From an uncultured Clostridia bacterium (GTDB lineage: Bacteria > Bacillota > Clostridia > Lachnospirales > Lachnospiraceae), in contig CANDNA010000007.1 in NCBI GenBank assembly GCA_947385955.1, positions 80,748 through 144,747 on the forward strand: a stretch of DNA of 64,000 nucleotides, read 5' to 3'. Position 1 is the first letter of the stretch. The number at the start of each line of letters is the position of its first letter. Positions 41,051-49,238 of this stretch are shown here, piece by piece. A model generated the notes under the pieces. That model searched no databases. It was given only the letters and a program-made list of their open reading frames with translations, and was not told the origin of the DNA. Both the position numbers and the translations under genes were made by a program.

Positions 41051-42589
41051 ATGAATATATTCAGACGGGGGTTGAAAAAAATCAAAGATATAATTCAGTT
41101 CGGAATAAAAGGAAGTAACTATATAAGGCTGAGGCAGCAGGATCTGTCTGATAAAGGATTTCTGGAACAGTTTATCCTTCACTGGAAAAGTTCGCCGGAA
41201 AGACTGATGCAGATCAAAGGGGAGCTGTATTACCGTAATGAACACGACATACTTGCCCGGAAGCGGACAATGATTGGAGAAGGCGGGAAGCTGCAGGTGG
41301 TTGAAAATCTGCCGAACAATCATCTGATTGATAACCAGTATGGAAAAATGGTGAATCAGAAGGCCAATTATCTGCTGGGACAGCCGATTGTTTTTGAAAG
41401 TGATAACAAATCGTATACACTGCTCTTGAATCAGATATTTGACAGGCATTTTATGAAAATCATGAAGAATGCAGGCAAGGCAGCGCTGAATCATGGAATT
41501 GCATGGCTTTATCCGTATTATGACAGAAACGGGAAATTTTCATTCCGTCTGTTTCCCGGTTATGAAATTCTTCCGTTTTGGGAGGACAGTGAGCATACTG
41601 TTTTGGCAGGAGCTGTTCGGTTGTATCTGACTTCTGGTTTTGACGGGATCAGTCTGAGAACGATTGAAAAGGTCGAAGTATTTGATTTAAAAGGGGTACA
41701 CTGTTATATCCTGGAAGGAAATGTATTGCTTTCGGATGCGACAGCAGAAGAGCAGGATTGTGCCTATGTAATGAATAACGGAAAGGGCCTGAACTGGTCC
41801 AGGATTCCTCTGATACCTTTAAAATATAATGATCAGGAGATTCCGCTGCTGAAAAAGGTTAAGTCTTTACAGGATGGGCTCAATGCGATCCTTTCTGATT
41901 TTACGAACCATATGCAGGAGGATGCCAGGAATACGATTATTGTATTAAAGAATTTTGATGGAACGGATCTGGGAGAATTCAGGAAAAATCTTGCATTGTT
42001 TGGAGCAATAAAGGTCCGGGATGACGGCGAAACAGAATGTGGTGTTGAAACCCTGGAAATTACAGTCAATGCAGAGAACTACAAAGCAATACTTGAGATA
42101 TTCAAAAAGGCGCTGATAGAAAACGCTATGGGATATGATGCGAAGGATGACAGACTTTCCGGAAATCCCAATCAGATGAATATTCAGTCCATGTATTCCG
42201 ACATTGATCTGGATGCCAATGATATGGAAACAGAGTTTCAGGCTGCTTTTGAAGAAATTCTCTGGTTTGTCAACAACCATCTTGCCAATATGGGAAAGGG
42301 AGATTTTGAAGGGGAAAAGGTGGAGGTTATTTTTAACAAGGATGTGTTAATCAATGAGACAGAAGCAATTGAGAACTGTCAGAAATCCGTAGGGATTTTA
42401 TCTGACAGGACAGTTATTGGGCAGCATCCCTGGATCGACGACATAGATAAAGAGATGGAACGGCTGCAGGAACAGCGCCAAAAGGAACAGGAGGAGATGG
42501 AGAAACAGTATGAGCCGTTTGGCCGGACAGAAAAGCAGACGAATGGAGCTGCGTCAGGGAAGGACGGTGTAGAGGATGCCAAACCGTGA
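41051..42589 (+). CDS. Portal protein (SPP1 gp6-like)
   Basis: This protein of 512 residues forms the dodecameric DNA gate at the capsid vertex. Features include YYRNEHDILARKRTMIGEGG near the N-terminus, NYLLGQPIVFES, GIAWLYPYYDRNGKF and the C-terminal Gln/Glu-rich tail typical of SPP1-type portals. ATG at 41051 is used because GAGAAGGG is 10 bases upstream; the ATG at 41042 is too close. The last 14 bases overlap the head morphogenesis gene. Confidence 0.9.
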   Translation: MNIFRRGLKKIKDIIQFGIKGSNYIRLRQQDLSDKGFLEQFILHWKSSPERLMQIKGELYYRNEHDILARKRTMIGEGGKLQVVENLPNNHLIDNQYGKMVNQKANYLLGQPIVFESDNKSYTLLLNQIFDRHFMKIMKNAGKAALNHGIAWLYPYYDRNGKFSFRLFPGYEILPFWEDSEHTVLAGAVRLYLTSGFDGISLRTIEKVEVFDLKGVHCYILEGNVLLSDATAEEQDCAYVMNNGKGLNWSRIPLIPLKYNDQEIPLLKKVKSLQDGLNAILSDFTNHMQEDARNTIIVLKNFDGTDLGEFRKNLALFGAIKVRDDGETECGVETLEITVNAENYKAILEIFKKALIENAMGYDAKDDRLSGNPNQMNIQSMYSDIDLDANDMETEFQAAFEEILWFVNNHLANMGKGDFEGEKVEVIFNKDVLINETEAIENCQKSVGILSDRTVIGQHPWIDDIDKEMERLQEQRQKEQEEMEKQYEPFGRTEKQTNGAASGKDGVEDAKP

Positions 42590-44591
42590 TTACTGGCTGG
42601 AACGATTTAAACAGTTGGAAGATGCGCAGAATCAACAGGGCATTTTGTGTTATGAAGAGATTGAAGAACAGTATCGTCAGGTTCAGAAACAGCTTGAAGG
42701 CCAGATCGATGCCTGGTATGGCCGGTTTGCGGCAAATAATAACATAACAATACAGGAAGCCCGTCAGATACTGAGAGGAAAGGACCTGGAAGAATTTAAG
42801 TGGAGTGTACAGGATTATATTCGATATGGCCGAAAAAACGCAGACAATGGAGCGTGGGAGAAACAACTGGAAAATGCATCTGCCAGATATCATATCAGCA
42901 GGCTGGAGGCATTAAAGCTGCAAACACAACAGAGTCTTGAAATCATGTTCGGAAATCAGTTGGACCGTGTGGACGCTGGTATGAAAAGGATTTATCTGGA
43001 TGGATATTATCATACAGCATATGAGCTGCAGAAGGGTTTCAGAATAGGCTGGGATATCGCAGGGCTGGATCAGGTACAGATTGAAAAGGTAATAAGAAAA
43101 CCGTGGGCTGTGGATGGAAAAAATTTTTCAGAGCGGATCTGGGGAAACAAGGCAAAGCTGATTTCAGAAGTACATAAAGAACTGACCCAGAATATTATGC
43201 TTGGAGCTGATCCACAGAAAGCCATCGATGCAATTGCAAAGAAGATGAACACTTCAAAGTATAATGCCGGGCGGCTGGTGATGACAGAAGAGGCTTATTT
43301 CAGCTCGGCCGCGCAGAAAGACTGCTTCAATGATTTGGGCGTGGAACAGTATGAGATCGTGGCAACGCTGGATTCCCATACTTCTGAGATTTGCCAGGAG
43401 ATGGATGGCAAAGTATTTCCTATGAAAGATTTTGGACCAGGGATAACAGCGCCGCCCTTCCATGTGTTCTGCAGAAGTACAACAGTGCCCCATTTTGATG
43501 AAAACTTTGGTCAGGTGGGGAAACGCGCTGCAAGGGATGAAAAAACAGGTAAGACGTATTATGTACCGGCAGATATGACTTATAAGGAGTGGAAGGAAAG
43601 TTTTGTTGAGGGCGGGGATAAGTCTGGATTGCAGGAAGCAAGCCCGGATGATACAATAAAGGCACAGGAAAAAGTGAAACAGGTTGCGGAAGAATTGAAG
43701 GTTGAAAACTTCCCTTCTTCCTTTACCGAAAAAGGGGAATTGAAGAACACCCAGGCACTTGTTGATTATGTGAATTCTCTGGAAGGCGCGGATGCAAACG
43801 TGATTGCCCTGTTTAACCGCATGGGGAAATTGGAAAGCATTGAAAGCAATGGAATCCCGTTTAAAATATCCCATGCAAAAAAACATGCTGTTTCCACTTC
43901 AACGTACTGTAAAACGGGAGAAATGGCAGATGTAACGCTAATCATACCAAAATTGCAGGGTGATGACCTTGCAGGTCAGGTGAACACGATACTACATGAA
44001 GAAATGCATCTGATGGATTTGTATGGCAGACAAGATCCAATCAAATCAGATAATTGGTTTAGTGAAAGTCGGCAATCCTTGGTTGATACTCTGAAAAATA
44101 CTTCTTCTGATATGTCGGACGATGTAAAGAAGTTGTTTGCTGAACATAATGCAAAGTGGGAGGAGGTTTCAAGTACGGTCTGTAATAAGTATACTGCACA
44201 GATAACGGCATTGAATGATTCCATGAAAAATGGAACTTTTCAGGGTACATACATCGATTACAGGAAACAGTATAAAAAACTGTGTTCACTGTTGGAATCT
44301 GAACATGATTATGAGTGCAGAAACATCATGGGTGGTGGAATCGGAAACCTTCAAGATATTTATGATGCATTATCAGGCGGTAGCTTTAGTAACAATCATA
44401 TTGTAAAATATGGTCATAACGGCAGTTATTACAATTCTGTTGAAAGCAGAGTACGTGAAACGATTGCAAATTATGCAGCGTTAAGCGTGACAAGACCTGA
44501 TTTGATAGACCTGCTACGTGCAGACAAACCAGAATTGGTTGCAGAACTGGATGCAACGATTGCAGAGCTTTTGAAGAAAGTGGGTGATTGA
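42576..44591 (+). CDS. MuF head morphogenesis protein with C-terminal metallopeptidase-like toxin domain
   Basis: This 671-residue protein is twice the length of SPP1 gp7. Residues about 1-310 are the MuF domain, ending in ATLDSHTSEICQEMDGKVFP and FHVFCRSTTVPHF. After a linker, residues about 385-671 form a separate domain with a zincin motif His474-Glu-Glu-Met-His478 and a late RVRETIANYAAL that may supply the third ligand. MuF-toxin fusions are a known class of polymorphic toxins carried by temperate phages; a metallopeptidase-like variant fits this class. The next gene is a plausible immunity gene. Target is unknown. Confidence 0.8.
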   Translation: MPNRDYWLERFKQLEDAQNQQGILCYEEIEEQYRQVQKQLEGQIDAWYGRFAANNNITIQEARQILRGKDLEEFKWSVQDYIRYGRKNADNGAWEKQLENASARYHISRLEALKLQTQQSLEIMFGNQLDRVDAGMKRIYLDGYYHTAYELQKGFRIGWDIAGLDQVQIEKVIRKPWAVDGKNFSERIWGNKAKLISEVHKELTQNIMLGADPQKAIDAIAKKMNTSKYNAGRLVMTEEAYFSSAAQKDCFNDLGVEQYEIVATLDSHTSEICQEMDGKVFPMKDFGPGITAPPFHVFCRSTTVPHFDENFGQVGKRAARDEKTGKTYYVPADMTYKEWKESFVEGGDKSGLQEASPDDTIKAQEKVKQVAEELKVENFPSSFTEKGELKNTQALVDYVNSLEGADANVIALFNRMGKLESIESNGIPFKISHAKKHAVSTSTYCKTGEMADVTLIIPKLQGDDLAGQVNTILHEEMHLMDLYGRQDPIKSDNWFSESRQSLVDTLKNTSSDMSDDVKKLFAEHNAKWEEVSSTVCNKYTAQITALNDSMKNGTFQGTYIDYRKQYKKLCSLLESEHDYECRNIMGGGIGNLQDIYDALSGGSFSNNHIVKYGHNGSYYNSVESRVRETIANYAALSVTRPDLIDLLRADKPELVAELDATIAELLKKVGD

Positions 44592-44593
44592 TA

Positions 44594-44899
44594 ATGAGCC
44601 AAGAGGAATTTATCAGGAGTATGGTAGGTGTATGGGAATTAAGCAAGGAAGAAAGTGAAATAGCAATAAAAAAGGCAAGGGTTAATGATTTGTGGATGGA
44701 ATCTATAAATTTTCCGCCTATGCTACGACAGTTTTTTGATTTGGAAAGTGATAAACTTCTTGATGAAAAAATTGAAGTTCTGACAGCGTTGAAGGAAGGA
44801 AAAGCGATTTCTGACATTCCAGATTTTTATGATGTCTTGGAGCTGTATCCAAAGGAACAGGAAAAGGATGGAATACGTACTGAGGCGATTTGGGATTAA
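44594..44899 (+). CDS. Candidate immunity protein for the MuF toxin
   Basis: This 101-residue acidic protein (SQEEFIRSMVGVWELSKEES at its start, then LDEKIEVLTALKEGKAISDI) begins two bases after the toxin-MuF stop codon and has no counterpart in a standard SPP1/PBSX head module. Placement and small size suit an immunity protein for the metallopeptidase domain. It has lower GC content than the head genes around it. Family unknown; the role is inferred from position only. Confidence 0.55.
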   Translation: MSQEEFIRSMVGVWELSKEESEIAIKKARVNDLWMESINFPPMLRQFFDLESDKLLDEKIEVLTALKEGKAISDIPDFYDVLELYPKEQEKDGIRTEAIWD

Positions 44900-45009
44900 A
44901 AGTATCGTCACATAAGCTATTGGAAGAATCCGTGGATCTTTATAAAAATGAGTGGAAATTCAGGATTGAGGATACGGAAACGATCAGAAAACTGATGAAA
45001 ATGTACTAA
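44884..45009 (+). pseudogene. Possible remnant of a displaced gene
   Basis: A frame shifted from the immunity gene stays open for 41 codons and reads VSSHKLLEESVDLYKNEW, then RIEDTETIRKLMKMY before a stop. It has no ribosome site or ATG. It could be the 3' end of an earlier gene left when the toxin/immunity segment was exchanged. Confidence 0.35.
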
Positions 45010-45031
45010 ATATTATTTGGCTTTGGAACAG

Positions 45032-45067
45032 GCACTTTTGAAAATAAACATTCAAAGGTGCTTTTTT
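45032..45067 (+). terminator. Intrinsic terminator after the toxin/immunity segment
   Basis: An 11-bp stem (45032-45042 with 45051-45061, one wobble pair) is followed by six T residues. It lies within the structural operon and may lower expression of downstream genes. Confidence 0.8.
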
Positions 45068-45089
45068 CATGCAGAAAAGGAGGAAATTT

Positions 45090-45359
45090 ATGATAGCAAA
45101 TGGGTTGACATTTTATGACGGACAGCGGTATGAGAATGGTCAGGAAATCCATGATCTGGGCAGTCTGGTAGCAACGTCCACAAACGGCGGGGTCAGAAAT
45201 TATGAAGGACTGGCAAAAGACAGGGATAAACTGCCGGTTTATGATGATCTGGAAACAGGCAGCAGTGCATTCTTCGTTGATACCAGCCAGTTATTCAAGT
45301 ATGAAAAGACAACAAAAACCTGGTATGAGACAGGAAAGAAAGGGGATGGGTTAACATGA
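45090..45359 (+). CDS. Small phage structural protein preceding collar-like gene
   Basis: This 89-residue protein (MIANGLTFYDGQRYENGQEI at the start) is beta-rich, with LGSLVATSTNGGVRNYEGL and a final FKYEKTTKTWYETGKKGDG that resembles domains found at the start of tail-fibre proteins. AGGAGG lies 6 bases before the ATG at 45090. Its ATGA end overlaps the collar-domain gene, so the two are coupled. Likely a partner or adaptor of that protein. Confidence 0.6.
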   Translation: MIANGLTFYDGQRYENGQEIHDLGSLVATSTNGGVRNYEGLAKDRDKLPVYDDLETGSSAFFVDTSQLFKYEKTTKTWYETGKKGDGLT

Positions 45360-46333
45360 ATGCAGATCAGGCATTTCAACAGGCATTTTTACAGGCGCTT
45401 TCAATGTCAAAAATTTATACGGATGAAACCGTTTGTGGTTCCGGCACTTCGGTAATAAACCCGGTGGAACATGTGAATGAAAAATATGGAATTGAGGATA
45501 CACCTGTGGGACATATCATTTCCCATATGGGAACAAAAGCACCGAAGCATTATCTGGCCTGTGATGGATCGGAATACCCTATTGCAGATTATCCGTACCT
45601 GGCACGGCATTTTATCGATGAGCTTGGCTCTTCCAATTATTTTGGCGGGGACGGGACAACGACATTTGCGGTACCGGATTTGCGTGGGGAGTTTTTGCGA
45701 GGGACCGGTACGGCGTCAAGAAATACCGGATCGGGAGCTGAGGTAGGGGTGCATCAGAATGGAACGTCCCATCTTGGCGTCAGGGTAAATCAGTCCAATG
45801 ATGTATTTATCGGAGGCAAAATCAATACAGCGGCAGGGCCGGGAAATTGTGACACCATCATCCAGGACAGTAATGCGCGGTATTTTAAGATTTCACAGAT
45901 ATTACAGGCAGCGGATACGAAAACGTATACCGCCAGGCTGACAAACACCGCCGTTATGTTTTGTATTAAGTGCAGGCCGACGTATTTTATGAGCACACAG
46001 GCGATATACAGCTATGAGGAAAGAGCTGTCGGTATATGGGTGGATGGAAAAACGCTTTATGAAAAGACGATTGATTTTGGTGATCTTCCGAATACCGGAA
46101 CAAAAAACATTCTCCACAATATAGAAAATGCCGCCGAGATATGGATACATGAAGGCCATGTAAATGATCTGGCCAGCGGGCTCAGCTTACCGGTAAGCCA
46201 TCCACACACAGAATATGTAAAAAATTCCTGGAACTGCGCTGTTGATCATACCAATATCAGCTTTACAACAGGAATGGACAGAAGCGGATTTTCGGCTGTT
46301 GTGACCGTCCGGTATACCAAAGCTGGTCAGTAG
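45356..46333 (+). CDS. Tail-collar domain protein
   Basis: This 325-residue protein carries a phage tail-collar domain (about 55-120: LACDGSEYPIADYPYLARHF, then GDGTTTFAVPDLRGEFLRG). A C-terminal beta-rich domain of 200 residues may be the receptor- or surface-binding part. Collar-domain proteins usually belong to tail fibres, yet this gene lies between head morphogenesis and scaffold genes and is flanked by terminators. It may be a capsid-surface decoration or a displaced fibre. Confidence 0.75.
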   Translation: MNADQAFQQAFLQALSMSKIYTDETVCGSGTSVINPVEHVNEKYGIEDTPVGHIISHMGTKAPKHYLACDGSEYPIADYPYLARHFIDELGSSNYFGGDGTTTFAVPDLRGEFLRGTGTASRNTGSGAEVGVHQNGTSHLGVRVNQSNDVFIGGKINTAAGPGNCDTIIQDSNARYFKISQILQAADTKTYTARLTNTAVMFCIKCRPTYFMSTQAIYSYEERAVGIWVDGKTLYEKTIDFGDLPNTGTKNILHNIENAAEIWIHEGHVNDLASGLSLPVSHPHTEYVKNSWNCAVDHTNISFTTGMDRSGFSAVVTVRYTKAGQ

Positions 46334-46374
46334 CATTTCAATGATAAAAAATGAAATGAAAGTTTACAAAATGA

Positions 46375-46415
46375 AAGCCATTGTGCAGAGGAGTTGCAGC
46401 AATGGCTTGATTTTT
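46375..46415 (+). terminator. Terminator-like hairpin before the scaffold gene
   Basis: AAGCCATTG (46375-46383) pairs with CAATGGCTT (46400-46408), with extra TGC/GCA pairing inside, followed by GATTTTT. A second hairpin (CATTTCA/TGAAATG) lies just upstream, at about 46334-46358. Confidence 0.65.
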
Positions 46416-46518
46416 GCTACCAGGTTTTCATGGCTATTTTGAAGAAATGGATGATGACTTGTTTTTGAAATAATGAATTTGAAGCTGATACAAAACCAAA
46501 GGAAAGGATGGGGAAAAA

Positions 46519-47142
46519 ATGAAAAAAGAAGATTTGATGGCGCTGGGCCTGACGGAAGAGCAGGCTGAGAAGGTTTTAAAAGCGGTTGAGGGAAGTTATA
46601 TTCCCAAAACCAGGTTTGATGAAGCGGCCGAGGAGTCTAAGGCTCTGAAAAAGTCTCTTTCTGACCGGGACAGGCAACTGGAGACTTTGAAAAAATCAAG
46701 CGGGGACAATGCAGAACTGCAGAAGCAGATTTCAGATTTGCAGCAGCAGAACGAAGAGCAGAAAAAGGCTTATGAGGCAGAGCTGAGTCAGCTTAAGCTG
46801 GACAATGCGGTGGAACTGTCTCTTTCCGGGGCAAAGGTCAGAAACAGTAAGGCGGTAAAGGCCATGATAGATATGGCTAAAGTAAAACTGGGGGAAGATG
46901 GCAAGCTGACGGGGCTTGATGAGCAGGTGGAGGCATTGAAAAAGTCAGACGGCTATCTGTTTGAGGCTTTGCAGACAGGCCCCAAACTGAAAGGATTCCA
47001 GCCTGGGGCATCAGCCGGGACACCTGATCCTGCGGCTGCAGGCTATGAGACACGCCTTGCGGATGCCCGTAAGAATCACAATCAGGTAGAAGTGATAAGG
47101 ATTAAACAGGAAGCCGCTGACAATGGGGTTATCCTGATGTAA
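46519..47142 (+). CDS. Capsid scaffolding protein (GP20 type)
   Basis: This 207-residue, strongly charged protein has a long coiled coil (about 38-95: LKKSLSDRDRQLETLKKSS and QKQISDLQQQNEEQKKAYEA) and the GP20 N-terminus with IPKTRFDEAAEESK. Scaffolds assemble inside the procapsid and leave before packaging. It directly precedes the capsid gene, as in related phages. AAAGGAAAGGATGGGG precedes the ATG. No protease gene is adjacent, so scaffold removal mechanism is unclear. Confidence 0.88.
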   Translation: MKKEDLMALGLTEEQAEKVLKAVEGSYIPKTRFDEAAEESKALKKSLSDRDRQLETLKKSSGDNAELQKQISDLQQQNEEQKKAYEAELSQLKLDNAVELSLSGAKVRNSKAVKAMIDMAKVKLGEDGKLTGLDEQVEALKKSDGYLFEALQTGPKLKGFQPGASAGTPDPAAAGYETRLADARKNHNQVEVIRIKQEAADNGVILM

Positions 47143-47173
47143 GCAGGAAAAGAAAATGAAAGGAGAACAATTT

Positions 47174-48142
47174 ATGGCACAGGTACAGGGGATTGGTAAT
47201 ACATGGAATTTACCCAATTATGCGGGAGAGCTTTTTACAGCAGATCCCACACAGACGCCGTTTCTTTCTATGGCCGGAGGGCTGACAGGAGGTAAGCAGA
47301 CGGACAACTATGAGTTTCCTACGGCGGTTATTTATGATTTCCCGGAGGCGCAGCAGCCGGAGATTTCCGAACAGGCATCTGTAACGGCACCGGAAGCAAC
47401 GCATATCGCAAGGGAGCAGGAAAAGAATGTAGTCCAGATCCATCAGGAAGTGATTGATCTGACTTATGCAAAGCAGTCCAACACCGGGAGAATGTCCGGT
47501 ATTCATACGGCAGGGCAGCAGGCCAATCCTATGGATGAAAAATCATGGCAGATCAGTCAGAAACTGATTAAGATTGCGCGTGATGTGGAGTATTCTTTTA
47601 TCCGCGGCAAGTATCAGAGTGCGACCAAAGCGGATGTTGCAAACCGGACAAGAGGAATGCTGGAGCTTTGTACTTCTGACAGCGGCACTTCTATAGAAGC
47701 AGCAGGGGCAGCATTGTCCAAAAGTCTGCTGGATCAGGTATACCGGGAGATGGCCGGTAACGGCGCTTATTTTGGGCGTATGGTAATGTTCTGTGGGGCA
47801 TATCAGAAGCAGGCGATTACGAATCTGTATGCAGAACAGTTCAAAGCCAATATGCAGACAACACAGAATGTGGGAGGCATGAACATTACAGAGATTGAGA
47901 CAGACTTTTTCAAAATGGGTATTGTCTGGGATCGCTTTATGCCGGAGGACTCCCTTCTGATTGCTGATATGGCCCATGTTGCTCCGGTATTCCAGGCGGT
48001 TCCTGGAAAAGGGGTGTTGTTCCAGGAAAATCTGGCCAAGATCGGCGCTTCCGACCGGATACAGATTTATGGACAGATTGGACTGGCACATGGTCCGGCG
48101 TTTCTGCATGGAGCGGTTACAGGGCTGAAAACAGACAGATAA
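47174..48142 (+). CDS. Major capsid protein (SU10/DUF5309-like)
   Basis: This protein of 322 residues matches the SU10-like HK97-fold capsid pattern: GNTWNLPNYAGELFTADPTQ at the start, TPFLSMAGG, EQASVTAPEATHIARE, NVVQIHQEVIDLTYAKQS and a late AHVAPVFQAVPGKGVLFQE. ATG at 47174 is preferred over ATG 47156 since AAAGGAG is 8 bases upstream. No N-terminal delta-domain is evident, fitting the separate scaffold. Confidence 0.88.
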   Translation: MAQVQGIGNTWNLPNYAGELFTADPTQTPFLSMAGGLTGGKQTDNYEFPTAVIYDFPEAQQPEISEQASVTAPEATHIAREQEKNVVQIHQEVIDLTYAKQSNTGRMSGIHTAGQQANPMDEKSWQISQKLIKIARDVEYSFIRGKYQSATKADVANRTRGMLELCTSDSGTSIEAAGAALSKSLLDQVYREMAGNGAYFGRMVMFCGAYQKQAITNLYAEQFKANMQTTQNVGGMNITEIETDFFKMGIVWDRFMPEDSLLIADMAHVAPVFQAVPGKGVLFQENLAKIGASDRIQIYGQIGLAHGPAFLHGAVTGLKTDR

Positions 48143-48156
48143 GGGAGGGAAAGCAC

Positions 48157-48453
48157 ATGGTTATGTTTCGGGTAACAAAGAAACCGGGAACCCCCAATAT
48201 CATATGGGATGCTTCAAAAAGCAGACGCCTTTGCAGGTTTGTGCATGGAGTCTTTGAAACCGGTGATGAAACGGTTGCCAGCCGGCTGAAAAGTCTGGGC
48301 CATACGGTTGAGAAAACAGAAGAAGATCCTCTGGATGAAATGAAGGCTGATGAACTGAAAGCCTATGCAGCAAAGTATAGCATTGATCTGGGTGATGCCA
48401 AAAGTAAAGCTGACATCCTGAAAGCGATTCGGAGAGCAGAATCAAAACAGTAA
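48157..48453 (+). CDS. Small head protein with C-terminal HeH/LEM-like motif
   Basis: This 98-residue protein has a beta-rich first half (FRVTKKPGTPNIIWDASKSR) and a C-terminal helix-extended-helix segment (MKADELKAYAAKYSIDLGD, KADILKAIRRAE). Such HeH/Rho-N-like tails bind nucleic acid or protein and are common in phage genes next to the capsid gene. GGGAGGGA precedes the ATG. Possibly a head completion or decoration protein. Confidence 0.7.
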   Translation: MVMFRVTKKPGTPNIIWDASKSRRLCRFVHGVFETGDETVASRLKSLGHTVEKTEEDPLDEMKADELKAYAAKYSIDLGDAKSKADILKAIRRAESKQ

Positions 48454-48463
48454 AGGTGGTGGG

Positions 48464-48853
48464 ATGATGCTGGAAATGGTAAAGAAAAGGCTGGAATCGT
48501 TTGGGTATGCCCTGAAAGCTGAGGACGATGCTGCATTGTTTTTTTCCATTGATAAGGTCTGTAGCACAATCAAAAATGACTGTAATCTCCAGAAGGTGCC
48601 GGATGGACTGCTCCGGATTGCCGTTGATATGGCGGCAGGTGAATTTTTAACGGCAAAGAAAACCTTTTCACCGGATAGTATTGCAGGGCTTGATCTGGGA
48701 CTTGCAGTGAAACAGTTACAGATAGGGGATACCAATACAGTATTTGCAACCGAAGGAAACCAGACATCTGAGCAGAGACTGAACAGTTTCCTGAATTACC
48801 TTCTGACATATGGCAGGGATGAATTTTCCTGCTACAGGAAGATCAGATGGTAG
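48464..48853 (+). CDS. Head-tail connector (gp6-like)
   Basis: This 129-residue, mostly helical protein (MVKKRLESFGYALKAEDDAA, IDKVCSTIKNDCNLQKVPDG, LLRIAVDMAAGEFL) has the pattern of gp6/gp15-like adaptor rings that bind beneath the portal. AAAGGTGG precedes the ATG. The next gene starts seven bases inside its end. Order (capsid, small protein, adaptor, stopper, gp10-like) matches the neck module of Siphophage- and PBSX-type phages. Confidence 0.8.
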   Translation: MMLEMVKKRLESFGYALKAEDDAALFFSIDKVCSTIKNDCNLQKVPDGLLRIAVDMAAGEFLTAKKTFSPDSIAGLDLGLAVKQLQIGDTNTVFATEGNQTSEQRLNSFLNYLLTYGRDEFSCYRKIRW

Positions 48854-49230
48854 GGGCGATGGAGGCCGTACGGAAAGCGGCAGGAAAGGCGCTGGAAAAT
48901 ACATATGAGGGAGTCTGCACCATTGTGGAATACCGTCTGGTGAAGGATGAAAAAACGAGGCTGTCCGGAGAAAAAGAAGTTACAGTGGCCAGGGATCTCC
49001 CCTGCCGGCTGTCTTTTGAGAAAATAGGCGCTGCTGTTCAGACAGAAACAGCGGCGGTTGTATCGCAGGGCATAAAGCTGTTCCTGTCTCCGGAAACAGA
49101 GATCAAAGGAAATTCCAAGATCATTGTTACACAGAACGGGGTGACGGAGATATACTCTGCCAGCAGTAAACCGGCGGTGTATCCCACTCATCAGGAGATT
49201 ATGCTTGCGCTGTTCCGGGGGTGGGCCTGA
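48847..49230 (+). CDS. Head-closure (stopper) protein
   Basis: This 127-residue protein is largely beta-structured (YEGVCTIVEYRLVKDEKTRL, PCRLSFEKIGAAVQT, GIKLFLSPETEIKGNSKIIV), as in SPP1 gp16/HK97 gp8-type stoppers that seal the neck after packaging. AGGAAG lies 6-7 bases upstream of the ATG. Its end overlaps the beginning of the gp10-like gene region. Assignment rests on fold pattern and order. Confidence 0.65.
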   Translation: MVGAMEAVRKAAGKALENTYEGVCTIVEYRLVKDEKTRLSGEKEVTVARDLPCRLSFEKIGAAVQTETAAVVSQGIKLFLSPETEIKGNSKIIVTQNGVTEIYSASSKPAVYPTHQEIMLALFRGWA

Positions 49231-49238
49231 TAGGAAAA

